Made by a program: the position numbers and the translations under genes. A DNA stretch of 64,000 nt from Macrobrachium rosenbergii (lineage: Eukaryota > Arthropoda > Malacostraca > Decapoda > Palaemonidae): positions 62,838,720 through 62,902,719 of the forward strand of contig NC_089788.1 in NCBI RefSeq assembly GCF_040412425.1. Reading direction: 5' to 3'. Of this stretch, positions 52,957-64,000 are shown piece after piece. Numbering within the stretch: position 1 is the stretch's first letter; every line of letters starts with the position of its first letter. The notes beneath the pieces are model-generated. The model saw only the letters and a list, made by a program, of their open reading frames with translations, made no database searches and had not been told where the DNA came from.

Positions 52957-53589
52957 TCGGTCGTTTCTTTGTTGGGACGATCTTGTTAAGGTAGTTTGCC
53001 TGTTTCTCCTGCTCTCCAGTGTTTTTGTCAGATTGGCGAGTTTACATCTGTCATGGTGTGAGTGACAGCGGCAGTCGGGTTTTGGGTGGCAGACAGATTG
53101 GTTCCTTGGCGACACTCAGCCAAGAAGGCAGCAGCAGCGTGTTTTGATAGAGCAGCCCGAAGTCACTTATTTTGGTAACAGTGTGATGGACCTCAACTGT
53201 CAGACTTCTAGGTTTTTCATAGTAATGGGTTTGGAAGCAACATTACTTCAAAAAAGGCTTGGAAGAACACTATGTCAGAGACAATAAAGCTGAGATAAGC
53301 AACGGGTTAGTTTTATTGCCAATCCCTCTCTCCCCTTGCTAGAGAGAGGGCAGGATTTGCTTCTATTAGATCATAACAATGGAAAAAATAGAATGGCTGA
53401 TTACTCACCTGCATCTGTGCCCATCCAGCACATGACGGCTTGAAAACCTATCCTCTACCCACCGGAAGAGGAGAGGTACGAGAAAGGGAAAGGAAGAAGG
53501 CCAGTCACACACACCTGCTCTCACTTCTATGACCGTACACCTTAGACCAGATGCTACCTGTCCCACTAAGGAAACTGGATGAGCTACAG

Positions 53590-54694
53590 GTGAATGTCGT
53601 CTGACGTGACCACACTCCTGCTCTCAGCACCTGATGCACAGACTGGTTCTTCCTGAATGAGAGGGATGGGGTGATGCCCCTGACTTCGTGAGATTGGGTC
53701 GGAACATACTTGAATCCTCTTCATTTGACGATGAGTATGCCCACTTGATAGTCTCACAAAGCCAGAAAGAGAGTGTGATCTTGGGCACCTCTTTCCTGGT
53801 CTTGCTAGTGCTAAAAAAAACACATTGACACCCAGGCCTGAGCTGCTGAGTTGTTTTAAGGTAGCACCGCAGCACTCTAACTGGATAAAGTAGCATCTCA
53901 TCTGGTTCGTTACCTACAAAGTCCTCTAGGGAGGGGATCCAGGACTCGAATCTAACATCAGGGCCTGATGGATTCTGAGTCTTCGCTGCGAATTCTGGGA
54001 CAAATTCGAATGAAACAGATCCCCATCCCCTTGAGTGTTTAACATTATAAAAAGACCATGGAGTTCATCTATTTTCTTCGCTGATGCCAGGGCAAGCAGA
54101 AATACGGTCTTGAGGGTCAGATCCCTGTAGGACACTCGTAGAGGCTCGTAAGGTGCACGAGTCAGACTTCAAAGGACAAGAGTCACATCCCACTTAGGGT
54201 GCCTGAGTTCCCTGGGAGGGAAAGCTTTTTCGAAGCTTCTCATCAGCATATAGACCTCCCATGAGGAAGAGAACTCTAGTCCTTTAGACGTAGGACCGGG
54301 CCCAGGCTAGCCCTGTAGCCCTTAATTGCTGAGATGAGAGATGCTTCTCTCAGTGAAGGAAGACGAGAAAGTCCGCTTCCTGCTGAATAGTAGGTTTTAC
54401 AGAAGAGAAACCACTCCCACGACACCAACCACAGAAGATGGCCAATTTCCCTTGGTAGACGTCCACAGAGGATTTCCGAAGATATCCAAACATCTCTGAT
54501 GCTGTTTGGTGAGAAAAGCCTCTTGCTTGTAGGAGACACTGGATAGTCTCCAACTGTGAAAGGAGAGGGACTCTACAGACTGGTGGAACCTCTCTATGTG
54601 GGGTTGGCAAAGGAGGTTGTGTCATGGAGGAATTTCTCTCAGTACTTTGGATAGTTGAGTTCACAGGTCTGGGTTTCACTCGGCATGTGGCCAT
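53590..54694 (-). pseudogene. Element D tyrosine recombinase, broken
   Basis: Pieces in N to C order: LETIQCLLQARGFSHQTASE with VYQGKLAIFCGWC (core-binding domain, about 54420-54560), AIKGYRASLGP (about 54310-54340), VSYRDLTLKTVFLLALASAK with KIDELHGL (about 54060-54138; the catalytic Arg position is Lys), LYPVRVLRCYLK with STSKTRKEVPKITLSFWLCE (about 53740-53890), and an HEVRG box with VWSRQTTFT in another frame (about 53590-53690). The Tyr-bearing stretch after TTFT is too decayed to recognise. Confidence 0.78.
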
Positions 54695-55068
54695 TTGAGA
54701 GCCACCAGGGTCATTCTGAGTTTCGTGGTGATCATTACCCTGTTGATCACCTAATGAATAAGACAGAATGGAGGAAGATTGTACGTGTCAAGATTGTCCT
54801 AAGAGTGCTGAAATATGTCCTTTGCCAGACATGAGAGACGTCTGTTGTCTGGTATCGGTGCCTTTGGTGTCCGTGTGCGTGGGTGATCCATGTACACAGA
54901 CTTGGCTCATGGAAGCTGCATCATGACTGACCCAAGCACGTGCTGCTTCCGTGCCTCGGGTGTCCAGGGATACTGGAGACACAGGCTCCCTGTTTGGGGT
55001 CAAGGAAGAGCCATAGAGAGATCCTTGTGCTTCTTCCGCAGAAGAAGACATGTCGTAAGAGGGCCTTC

Positions 55069-55950
55069 TTATGGTTGAGAGCATCCACCTTTCCTTCCTT
55101 TGGTCTGTCTGCATAACAGGACCCTTAGAAGGAGAAAGGGAGGAGAAGGCAGGTGGAGAGGAAGATACTGACGATGACGAAGAAGACGAACGGGGTCTCT
55201 TCTCTGACGCCCTTTGAGAAGATCCTTAGCGTCACGAGACATGGGAGGGTGCGTCGATGTTGATGGAACAGGATCACTAACCAAAGGCACCATGGCAGTA
55301 GCAGTGGTGACCTTGGATCCCATAGCTGAAACTGTAGTTCCAGTTACTGACGTAGTAGAGACAGGAGGCAGATTGGAGGCACTAAGGTGAGCAATCAAGC
55401 CTTACACTGATGGCTCCCTTGAAGACCTAGGGATGGCCAGAGGTACCTAAGTTCTTGAAAAGTCTTCCCGATCTCTCCCAGACCTGTAAAAAACGGGTTA
55501 GTAGGGGCTGCCTCCCTTTGACAAGGGGAGAAATGCATCGCCCGAACAAACGGAGAGAGTCCTCAAGAGAGATCACGATCAGCCTCCGCCCTCCCACTCG
55601 AACCACCCCACTACTGAAGTAACAGGGGAACGTGGAGGAGTGACCTCTCCCCTAGATGGGGTAGCAGCCAAGGGGAGTCGCATGGGAAGAGACAAGGAGC
55701 TGCCAGGCATCATTGGAGGAGAATACCCCTCCGAGGACGGGAAGGCAACCTTCCTGGATTTCATCCACTGCTCCTGGGACCAAACACGACACTCAGAACA
55801 AGGACCAGTCATAGAGCGCACGCGTTTGCGGCATTTAGTACAAACGGTTTGCGGGTCTACATCAAAGGATGAAAGGAAGCAGTTATACATGCCGTTTCCC
55901 AACACCCAGGCAAGGGCGGGGTTTAGGCTTGGAAGAGTTTCGGTTTGCAT
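55069..55950 (-). pseudogene. Element D Gag, with conserved Cys-rich N-terminus
   Basis: The N-terminal frame (55579-55950) contains FDVDPQTVCTKCRKRVRS followed by GPCSECRVWSQEQWMK, the same CX2C ... CX2C-x2-W layout as element B (37804-38175). Further on, 55069-55398 is Ser/Thr/Pro-rich (STTSVTGTTVSAMGSKVTTA) and ends in a basic stretch. The two parts are in different frames. Confidence 0.7.
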
Positions 55951-56070
55951 GATAAAGAGCCAAGAATATAAGCACAGACATCACAATATACACAAAGCAG
56001 GGAAAAGCCCCTCCAATCGGTAGTTCAACTACCGAACAACCTTGTTGTGTAGAATATCCTGCTCCAGCTT

Positions 56071-56714
56071 GCGCTGAAGATAATTCCTATGTAAAGCCAG
56101 GTGGTTTGTATTCGTGTAGGAATAAATCATTCTAAAGCCTTAAATAGAAATGTATAACTGCCAGCCTTTTCTATTAATGGAGTCACATAATACAAACAAG
56201 TTTCTATGCTAATGTCAATTACTTACAATAATATACTTTAAACAGGTATGTGATAAAATTGCCGATATCTAGGTTACAAATGGAAGTTTCCTAATAAGGG
56301 AACTAACTGCACAACATAGTTATAAATATAAACGATAAAGGTAAGTAACCATCCAAGTAGCATTGCCCATATAATCATCATATACAGTAATGATCATACA
56401 GAATGTGATTTACACACTGTTGGATTGGGTGCCTTTCACTAGACGCACGGGGTATATGTTGGGTTTGGAGTTATTTTGCAAACCCGGAAATACAGTCACT
56501 CATTTATGGTGAAAACTTCTCAACGTTCCTGACCAAGATAAGATTTATTAAAAATAGTAAGCTAACTTCCTTGAAAGGAAATTTTTGGCAAACAATTCAA
56601 CCTTTGGTAGTTTTTCAAGAGGTGATCTGAATCTAGCTGAACAAAACTACACCACATGTGTTTTACGAGTTAAACGCACCGATTGGGTACATGTTTTGGT
56701 GTTAGGTTAGAATA
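56071..56714. other. Intergenic DNA, no gene seen
   Basis: AT-rich, no repeat family or coding domain recognised. Confidence 0.5.
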
Positions 56715-56841
56715 ATGGCAAGACTCTGGAGCGGAAAGTTGTTAATTCAGCGACACAGTGCAGTTCTTCAGCAAGTTCGAAATAAGTGGATAAATAAGAT
56801 CAAAGTTGACATTTATCCGAGTCTAGAAGAGAGATTAGCTG
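56715..56841 (+). CDS. Possible first exon of an unrecognised gene (mitochondrial-type N-terminus)
   Basis: An ATG in good context (AATAATGGC) opens a frame reading MARLWSGKLLIQRHSAVLQQ, then VRNKWINKIKVDIYPSLEER and LAG. A strong donor-like GCTG|GTGAGT lies at about 56841. The first 25 residues are basic and amphipathic with no acidic residue, as in mitochondrial targeting peptides. After the donor the frame continues only as low-quality sequence to a stop at 56903. I do not recognise the protein and found no second exon. The codon content looks like a real exon, but this is an inference. Confidence 0.4.
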
Positions 56842-57419
56842 GTGAGTCTTTTTATACAACACTTAGCCCATCATCAGGTAGGCCAGGCCAAGTAAGACGC
56901 TGATTCTCTGGCCGGTTTGTATATTATTATGGCCCTCCTGTGTTTGATCCAAGGTATTTTAAAACCAAACAAGATAAACTAAGGCCCAAGTTGTTAGGGT
57001 ATAGCTAGATTTGTCGAGAAGCGTCTAAAATCTTTAAGGTCCGGCTATGCTAAACCGGTGTGTGCAACGAGTATCCTGAGTTCAGGTTACTCATACTTTA
57101 TTTCATGGGCCAGTTGAAATGGTTTTTTTTATAGTATTTTGTGTTTTTCGAATGAATGTAACTTTGGTAGAACTAAGCAGTAGCTCCGCATGTGGGTATT
57201 ACTTTGGGAATTTGTTTTTCTTATAATATTTTGGTTGCTTATCAAGAATTTACTGGGTTTTTTTTGTCGGTTGACTGTCATGAACCCGTAATTACCCTCA
57301 GAAGTTGTATGCTGGCCATCCTGGAATGCTATCGCACATGCACAGTGTTACAGGGGAGCTTTTGGTAAAAAGTGGAGTGTTCTTCACCAGCGAGTCTGGG
57401 GAGTCAAGTAACACAGCCC

Positions 57420-57765
57420 GTTAGGTTAGGTTAGGTTAGCGTACTTCCTTTTTATAATAGGTTTCCTTAGCCAATCCCTTCTTGAACATATGGTTCCCTA
57501 ATGACTTGCACATGCACGGAACCATTCCATAACAGCAACACAGCGGTCCGTTCTTTCTCCTAATGTTTTCCCCCACCCAAAACCCTGTTTTCCCAAAGGG
57601 TCCCCAACCATGTTGGGTAGATATGTGTTTAATAATAATTGACTGACAATAAACACCACCACCTCCTTCATCAGTAACATTTAAAAGAGTAGGAAAAATT
57701 AATTTCCAAGGTAATAGTCCTTGCATCAATATTACATTTTCCCCTCATAACCTAACCTAACCTAG
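57420..57765. repeat. Short segment flanked by inverted TTAGG telomere-type runs
   Basis: Four TTAGG-type units at 57420-57439 (GTTAGGTTAGGTTAGGTTAG) face their complement CCTAACCTAACCTAG at 57749-57765, about 310 bp away. The interior has a 97-codon open frame (57436-57729, minus) with no known similarity. Confidence 0.7.
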
Positions 57766-57979
57766 ATGCTGGTCCCAGCCCATGGTACCTCAGCAGAGGG
57801 ATCCTAACCAGAACTAGAGTGTTATAGACCACAGGGAAATAAAGATGTTCATCTGACTCTAATATTCCCCATTCTAACCCAATCCAGGATGCCATCTCTT
57901 ATTTGTCCCAGTGGAGGCTTCCCTTCTGTATAATTTCCAGCCTAACCTGATCTGTTCCATAGGGGGTAGTGCCATCAGT

Positions 57980-58250
57980 GCACATCACGTGGTGCACTGT
58001 AGTCATTACTTAAGGTTCTTTGCAGTGTCCCTTCAGCCCTTAGTTGCAATCCTTTCCATTCCTTTTACTGTACCGCTGTTCATATTATCTTAATCTGCCT
58101 TACTTTCCACTCTTTCCTAACAGTTGTCTCATCGTGCAACTGCTAGGTCTTCCTCCTGTTACACCTTTAAGACCTTCTTTACTCTCAATAACCATTTCAG
58201 CACTAAAAGACCTCATAGGTTCTAGCCCTTGGCCTAAATTTTATCTTTGA
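57980..58250 (+). repeat. Dispersed decapod repeat (SINE-like body)
   Basis: The stretch with CTTACTTTCCACTCTTTCCT, CGTGCAACTGCTAGGTCTTC, GACCTCATAGGTTCTAGCCC and TTGGCCTAAATTTTAT matches a repeat I recall as common in shrimp genomic sequence. No pol III promoter or tail was identified. The family assignment rests on memory only. Confidence 0.45.
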
Positions 58251-58261
58251 AATTAATATTA

Positions 58262-58345
58262 CCTCTCTGTTATGATAGCTGTAATTCCTGCTTCAGGTGG
58301 CAGGATGATTGTAATTCCTGCGTCAGATGGCAAGATGATTGAGTG
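58262..58345. repeat. Tandem duplication (about 33 bp, two copies)
   Basis: TGTAATTCCTGCTTCAGGTG and TGTAATTCCTGCGTCAGATG, each followed by GCA-GATGATT, lie next to each other. Confidence 0.8.
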
Positions 58346-58559
58346 TAAAAACTAAAATATTGAGAGGATCGTTTATTTTTAACCATCTATCAACCCATCC
58401 CTTTTGCGTGATTCAAGTGTCGATTGTTTGCCATTCAGTGTTTTCTCTGTCGTCAGCCCGTGAGGACGTAATGGGTGTGGTGATAGTTGTGACTTAACAA
58501 TTACAACGCATTCTTTGTTTTGTAGTTTGGATCACTTTGGTTTTTGTCATGATTCAAGA

Positions 58560-58841
58560 TGTTAAACAAAAAGGATAAAGATAAATGGTTTCAAGTCTGT
58601 AAGGTAAGAGGGTATGTACCTGGCTTTAGTTTTCATTTTACTGTCCAGGAGTGGAAGCGGTTTGTGTCCGTTGTCGTCTTCCTCTAGCCAACCTGGTGTA
58701 TGTCACATATTGGTTGGCACTTGGTTGCCAAAGGATAAGCACAGCAAACTCAAGCGAAGTTCGCTTAGGCAGGAGGTAGATATGTTGGGTAAGAATAAGT
58801 ACATTTACTCAGTATCTGATTCTTTATCCCCCAGGCCTTGA
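58560..58841 (+). pseudogene. Element E Gag N-terminal remnant
   Basis: A CVRCR motif in one frame and QPGVCHILVGTWLPKDKHSK with LKRSSLRQEVD in another parallel the Cys-rich N-terminus and following charged region of element B (CTACRG ... C-EC ... [13 protein letters not shown]). One of the Cys pairs is lost. The parallel is weaker than between B and D. Confidence 0.45.
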
Positions 58842-60229
58842 TGGAGGCCATGTACTCCTAGCGATCCCTATCCTGGGTATCCCATGGTCCTCCTTTGCAA
58901 AAGGGTTTGGTGTTCTTTTGGAGGGGCTCTTCTCCAGGAGAGTACCGAGTTCTCCAGGCGGTTGCCAGCGCCAGTGCTCACCTAGTTTCAGGTACTCACT
59001 AGTTTCAGCCTGTTGCCTGGTTTTCAGGCTCTTGCCTGGGTTTTTGGGCGCTCACCTAGTTTCAGGCTCTCACCCGTTTTGGGTGCTTGCCTGGTTTCAG
59101 GCATTCACATTCTTCTTCTCAGTCTTCTAGGTTGTCTGGTTGTGCCACTTTGTATTCACACCATTTGTCCAACATGATAGTGGTTTGTGTGAGTAGCCAT
59201 GATCAGGTTGTGAACGTAATTGTTTCCTCATTCTCTTTCCTCTCTCAGGTGTTCTCATCAATGTTTGACGCCTCGTAAAACAGCAGTACTTTCCCCCTTA
59301 TTATAAGTAGGAGCTTGTATTGTTCTGTCTCGCATTCGCCATTGGCGACGCACCACATTGTAGTCCTGTTCTCCTCAGGCTTCATGCTTCCAGTCTTGTT
59401 TCCCTTCTTTGTTGCTGTGAGCTCCTGAGCTTTCTAGGCACTGCCTTGAACCGTGTTTGGGTGAACGCCATGAGTCAATAGGCATATTAGCTTGTTAGAC
59501 TAGGAGATCCTTCTTATTTGTTTGCTACTGTCTCAGTAGCAGAACAGACTGGATTATCTTTCACTGAACTCAGTGTCATCACTGGAGAGTGAGAATGTAA
59601 AGGAAGCTTCTGTTTCTTATGCAGATGATTTCTTTGGTGCCAGGGCACAGGGCAGCACCAACCATTTCTCTGGCATGTAACAGGTTTTTGCTTTTAATTA
59701 ATTTTTTTATTTTTTTTCCTTGAGGAGTTGAAACTCCCCTTGTATCTGGGAGCAGAGGTTATACCAACACCCCTGCTTCCCCAGGATTTCCTTCTGATTA
59801 GTCTGAGGTTTCCTATTGGATTCAGATGCTGAAGAAGTGTAGGTAGTGTAGTCAGCTTATTAAGAGACTGATAAGGTCTACACTAGCTATTTCCCAATGT
59901 GCTTAGATGACTTCTTGAGAGCTCTCTTTTGGGGCCAGGCTGTTGCGCCTTTTGGGTCTCCCAGACTTTTGAGTCTGCCAGCCCTTTCCCACATAATTAC
60001 ACTGATGTGCAGGAGGTTTAATTGCATTTTCCATATCATTACACTGATGTGCAGGAGGTTTAATTGCACATCATGGATCGAACATATGAGCTGGTGGTCT
60101 GCTCGTTGTAGATCGCTGTCCCCTTTGGCGCCACACTGCGCTAGGTCTCCTCTACAGCTTCGCTGCTCACTTGCTTCCCTGAACGGGCTTTGAACCTGTT
60201 CCTGTTGACTGCTATTGTTTCAGTAGCAC

Positions 60230-60600
60230 AGAGGTTTGCCTTCTCAACCAGATTTTTCATTGTTGGAGCTTCAGACGCTTTTGGCGTTGGCACCAGTGTC
60301 TCTTTGGGCATTAACCAGGCATTAGTGCTAGCAACCACTTCTTTGGCGCTTCAAACGCTTTTGGCGTTTACGACAGGTTCTCCTCAGGCATTTACCAGGC
60401 GTTAATGCCATCTGCTTCATCGTCGGCGCTTCAGACACTTGCGACGTTAACCAGGCATTAGCGCCAGTTGGCACTTTGTCAGTGCTTCAAACACTTTCAG
60501 CATTTATATTATCGTCTCCTCAGACATTTACCAGGTGTTAGCACCAGCCACCACATCATTGGCGCTTCAGGCACATGCAGCAATAATGCCAGTCACCTCT
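60230..60600. repeat. Degenerate tandem repeat (about 80-110 bp) in element E gag
   Basis: GGCGCTTCA-AC-CTTTTGGCGTT, CTCCTCAGGCATTTACCAGG and GCGTTA-TGCCA recur about four times (near 60262, 60345, 60425 and 60478, with a further GCGCTTCAGGCAC at 60560). In translation this gives Ala/Leu/Thr-rich repeats (LALQTLLAFTTGSPQAFT). Confidence 0.7.
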
Positions 60601-61229
60601 TTGTCGACAAGGGAGAATGCCAAAGCGGATGCCAAAGCGGAGTTTTCTGCTTGGATAGAATGTTTTCTGACTCCTGTGGGAGGGGGGTTCTTAGCACCCC
60701 TTTACAATGCTAAGGTTGAACACTGAGAGCAGTTATATACTTTTCTCACTCCTTCAGTTTTTGTGGCCCAGAACCAATTTTTTTGTCCAATGCTTGTTAA
60801 TTCTTTGCCGAAGGGTTTGGCTTTGGGCAATATCGTGCAGGAGGTGGAGAAGTAGAGCCCAGGGACATGTTTTATCGCTCACAGGAGTTTAGGTGCCCTT
60901 TACCACAGCAACAGCCTGCATTTATTGTTGGTGCAGATTGCCAAGAGAAGGTGTGTTATAGCACTCCTTTCCTTTTCCAGGCTCCCCTAGCAAGTTCACT
61001 GTTTGTTTATCCCTCCTATCTACACTACAGGGAGAAGCTCCAGATCCTGCAGCAGGATGCAGATTTTCTTTTGCTAGGGACAGTAGAATTTGTTACAAAG
61101 TCATCTCATGGCTTCTACAATGCCTGTTTGTGGTGTTGATGCTTCAGAGGGGACAGAGGCAAGCATTGAATGCCTCAAAGCAAACCTTTTTTGTTTGCTT
61201 GACTCCATTTACTCTGGAGGTGACAAATT

Positions 61230-62175
61230 TGGTTTGAGGAAGATTGGATACAATCGGTAGACATGCTAGATGCTTTGCACATATCCCCAGGTTTTTACAA
61301 GATCCTATCCAAGTTGGGCAAGTGGGCTTTCCTGTTGCTGCTCTTTCTGGACAATTGTATGAGTCTAGTGGGCAGCCAAGGAGAAGCCTGAGGACTAAAG
61401 TCAATCTTCTATATTAGTAAGTCTGTGGGGAATATTAATAGGTATTCCTAATGGCACCCCAAGAGAAACTAGAAACAGTTAAAGGATGAGCCCAATCCAA
61501 TTCTTTCTGAAGAATCAGTAGAATAGGAAATCAACCAGTTTTTGCACAATTTTGGTTTTAAGGGATTTAGAAGGCCTTGAGATGGTGGGGTTATTGACCT
61601 CATTGTTTATTAGGTTCCTCCCCCCAATTGAAGAGTTCAGACTTGTTGGTATTCAGACATGTTGACAGAAGGTTGGGATGTGGTTGCAGCTGACAGGCAT
61701 GTCAGGGCTTTGGTTTATGGAGGAATGGGAGCTGCACATAGAGAAGCTGGAGATGTTTTCATTGTAGGATCCTTTTAGCATTGGAAGAGCTAGTACAGGG
61801 CAAGAACTGGCTTACTTAAGCAGTTAAGAGGCACAAACTCAGAGTTTTATGCCTAATCTAGTCTCATTTTCACCTGAGCAGAAGAAAGGAATGTGTGTCT
61901 TTTTCTCTGTTGTGCCAGGAATGAACATTGTGGCCAATCAACTGAGCAGGGACAATCAAGTTCTGTCCTCGGAATGGATTCTGCATCCACAAGTCTGCAG
62001 GTTGATGGGAGTTGGGGGCACTCCCCTTCTGGATCTCTTTGCCATAATATTCATCTTCTGTCCACCAGTTCAAGATCCAAAGACTTGGGCAATAGACACA
62101 TGCTTTCGGATTGGTTTTATCTGGACGTTTTTCCTTTTTGGCTGTGTTTCAAAGGTTTCTGACTATTCCAGTTAA
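61230..62175 (+). pseudogene. Element E RT/RNase H remnant
   Basis: SVDMLDALHIS near 61256-61290 corresponds to the DIRS RT motif (DM-DA-FHIP). WYSDMLTEGWDVVAADRHV and REAGDVF near 61650-61760 sit at the RNase H start. The clearest part is 61849-62175: MNIVANQLSRDNQVLSSEWI and LHPQVC, then GTPLLDLFA, matching [19 protein letters not shown] and IDLFTT in element B. The Asp of LADQLSR is Asn here. Confidence 0.75.
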
Positions 62176-62279
62176 CTGCGGATTCACACTTGACCTTGGC
62201 AGCTCCATGATGGCCATGCAGGGAATGGTTCCAAAATATCCTATCCACCCCATGCTTCAGCTGACCCTGTGCAGACCCT

Positions 62280-63300
62280 AAATTGTCTCATGTGAACAAG
62301 AGTTTTTCCCAAGGAGTGCAGAAGATCCATTATTAATTCCAGAAGTCAGTTTACTAAGCACTGTGCGAGAAACAGTGGTCAGCCTTCAGAGCTGGGTGCT
62401 TATCCAAGAAGATTGTCTACACTCCTACCTCTATATTAACCTAATGAGTTCTTTACTCATTTGTGGTTCACTTAAGGTTTGTCTCTTCATGCTATTAAAG
62501 GGTACTGCTTCACGTTAGCATCTTTATTAAGATGCTTTGGTCTAAATCTCTCTGCTAACCTGGATATTAAGGAAGCCTTCAGTTCCTTAAGTCTAGATTC
62601 CTTATTCTCCAATTAAACCACTGGACTGGGACTTGATGTAATGCTGAAATAGTAAGTATACTTCCATTTAATACTCAGCCTTCCTAAAAGATTTGATGAT
62701 TAAACCTTATTTTTATGGTCAGTGAGCTCAGGCCTTTTCCTACAATCAGGGCTTTACTTCATAAGGAACAGCCCTTTCCTTTTTTCCCCTTCTTCTGAGC
62801 AAAGAATAAATGTTTATTGAGTCTCGGACTGTTCCTTGATTATTTTGTGTCCCCATTCTGCCTCGCTTGGTGACAGATGGGTAGTTCTCCCTATCTCCAA
62901 TCACAGCAGTGTCTCTGAGGGCAAAGGACTTGGGAACTCAGACAGATTGACCTATGGCAAAAAATGCCATGGCCTCTCTGTTGGAGGACCTGGTCAAGGA
63001 AGCACACACTAATCAAGATCCCTTTCGCTTCCCACTCCTGAAGGTAAGCTTCATAAGGGAGAGCAGTGGCAACTACTGTACACTATTTTCCAGTCTTCAG
63101 TGTTGTCAGTGCAGACCAGAGGAGATGTAACTCCACATTTACCTCACTTTATATATGAGATGTAGAGATTCAGTACAATCATGCAGAGCACTTTCGCCCC
63201 TCATTATGACGGGGGAACTCATATCCAGAACACCTAGGATAACTGTAGTCTAGCCTTTCCTATTTACTTAGGAAGTTTTTCGGGGAGTATGAAGGTGCAT
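62280..63300 (+). pseudogene. Element E recombinase traces
   Basis: HAIKGYCFTLASLLRCFGLN near 62488-62550 matches the IKGYRA-LSS-F segment of the other copies. KNAMASLLEDLVKEAHTNQD near 62960-63018 matches [17 protein letters not shown]. The catalytic Arg, HxxR and Tyr motifs could not be found. Confidence 0.6.
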
Positions 63301-63613
63301 AGTTTGAGATAGGTAAGAGTCTTCATTCATTTACCATCTTTGCTCTGTTGGCCTAGGCACAAGGCCTTTTGTCCCACTGTCACCAAAGTGAGAGTGGTAT
63401 CTCTTGCAAAAAGCCTCCAGTATCTTTCAGAGGTCCTTGCAGCCTAATGAATTAGTCCTCTCCTGGCAACAGTACCAGCAGATGGATTCTAATAATTAAG
63501 TAAGAGGTGTCTTATTCCTTGTGGAATTTTGTTGTTGCCTCATGGGTTATAATTATTTGTCCTCACACCTTTCTCCCCCCTTTTCTTAAATGTGCAAATC
63601 ATCTATCATAGTA

Positions 63614-63756
63614 GAGAGGTATGATTAACATCAAAAATAGAAATTTTTCTAATAAAATTATTTTTTAGATACCTCTCTATTATATATCCCCCCCAACCTC
63701 GCTGATGCCAGGATTACAACTATCATAATAGAGAGGTATTTAAAAAGTAGATTTTA
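63614..63756. repeat. Element E terminal repeat/ICR-like structure
   Basis: ATCATAGTAGAGAGGTAT (63610), then AATAAAATTATTTTTTAGAT and ACCTCTCTATTATATAT, then the inverted partner ATCATAATAGAGAGGTATTT (63722) ending GATTTTATTTTTTAC. Same layout as 8371-8850 but with a much shorter core. Confidence 0.6.
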
Positions 63757-64000
63757 TTTTTTACTTGATCTAGAGCACAGCAAAATTTGTCAGTGATATA
63801 TACAACTACAGGGATAGATCTCCCCTGAATATCGCAGTTATATAACATGACCTTCACCTGTATTTGCCATGGTTGCAGATGATGGAAATTTATTGATGTA
63901 GAAAGGGATCAATGTACAGCACTGTATAAGCATTACTAACTAAAATTTGTCTAAGACATTAAGAAAATTACAAAAACAATGCAGTAATACCTCGAACTTG

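Larger units (their letters stand above)
53280..56070 (-). mobile_element. DIRS-like element D, internal deletion derivative lacking RT/RNase H
   Basis: On the minus strand a Gag N-terminal region (55069-55950) is followed, with only about 300-400 bases between, by the recombinase (53590-54694). The roughly 2 kb expected for RT and RNase H are missing. The recombinase sequence differs clearly from that of A to C (for example LLQARGFSHQTASEMFG), so D belongs to another DIRS lineage. Terminal repeats were not identified, so both ends are approximate. Confidence 0.72.
58540..63756 (+). mobile_element. DIRS-like element E, plus strand, heavily decayed
   Basis: Plus-strand order: Gag N-terminus (58560-58841), Gag repeats (60200-60720), RT trace (about 61230-61420), RNase H (61640-62175), recombinase traces (62280-63300) and a terminal structure (63614-63756). 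The terminal structure repeats the ICR-plus-end layout of A to C with its own sequence (TAGAGAGGTAT arms). The left end was not found. It is the only coding DIRS remnant here in plus orientation. Confidence 0.72.

Noticed and set aside
57436..57729. 97-codon minus-strand frame between the TTAGG runs
   Set aside because: The translation is not recognisable; the frame is not supported by splice sites or start context.

Overview
This is a eukaryotic window, most likely from a decapod crustacean. The grounds are a nuclear gene split into five short exons over 28 kb, five DIRS-type tyrosine-recombinase retrotransposons (known to be widespread in Decapoda), a tRNA-derived SINE of a type I recall from shrimp and crayfish DNA, short TTAGG (arthropod telomere-type) runs, and many TA microsatellites. 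No bacterial-style operon, rRNA or functional tRNA gene was seen.

Host genes. (1) The last coding exon of an MPDU1-like dolichol-utilisation protein lies at 3767-3997 (+); its other exons are not in the window or were not found. (2) The complete coding sequence of V-ATPase subunit E (Vha26/ATP6V1E) lies on the minus strand in five exons: 48496-48464, 39783-39608, 24972-24804, 21234-21083 and 20262-20112. They join in phase to exactly 226 codons plus stop, the family's usual length. The two host genes are convergent. (3) A possible first exon of an unrecognised gene is at 56715-56841 (+).

Mobile DNA. Positions 1-2270 hold a decayed Ty3/gypsy gag-protease-RT remnant (-). Vha26 intron 2 (24973-39607) is mostly two DIRS elements, A (about 25745-32126) and B (about 32123-38520). 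They are head-to-tail, abut each other, and are both in the sense of the host gene. Intron 1 holds a third, truncated DIRS (C, about 40286-45240), also in sense. Upstream lie a Penelope-like element with a GIY-YIG domain and foldback/TA ends (about 51490-52870, -), a DIRS deletion derivative (D, about 53280-56070, -) and a decayed plus-strand DIRS (E, about 58540-63756). Positions 8371-8850 look like a solo DIRS terminus.

DIRS hallmarks can be read directly: inverted terminal repeats, an internal complementary region matching both outer ends, RT with a YLDD-type site, RNase H, and a tyrosine recombinase (R...HxxR...Y). Each copy is broken in a different way. Element B is best preserved: its 623-codon RT-RNase H-recombinase reading frame keeps all visible RT and RNase H catalytic residues, but gag and the recombinase C-terminus are frameshifted.

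The remaining DNA is AT-rich intergenic or intronic sequence with scattered repeats: a 61-bp minisatellite at 16281-16690, foldback elements, a 185-bp-arm palindrome at 50880-51249 and long (TA)n tracts.
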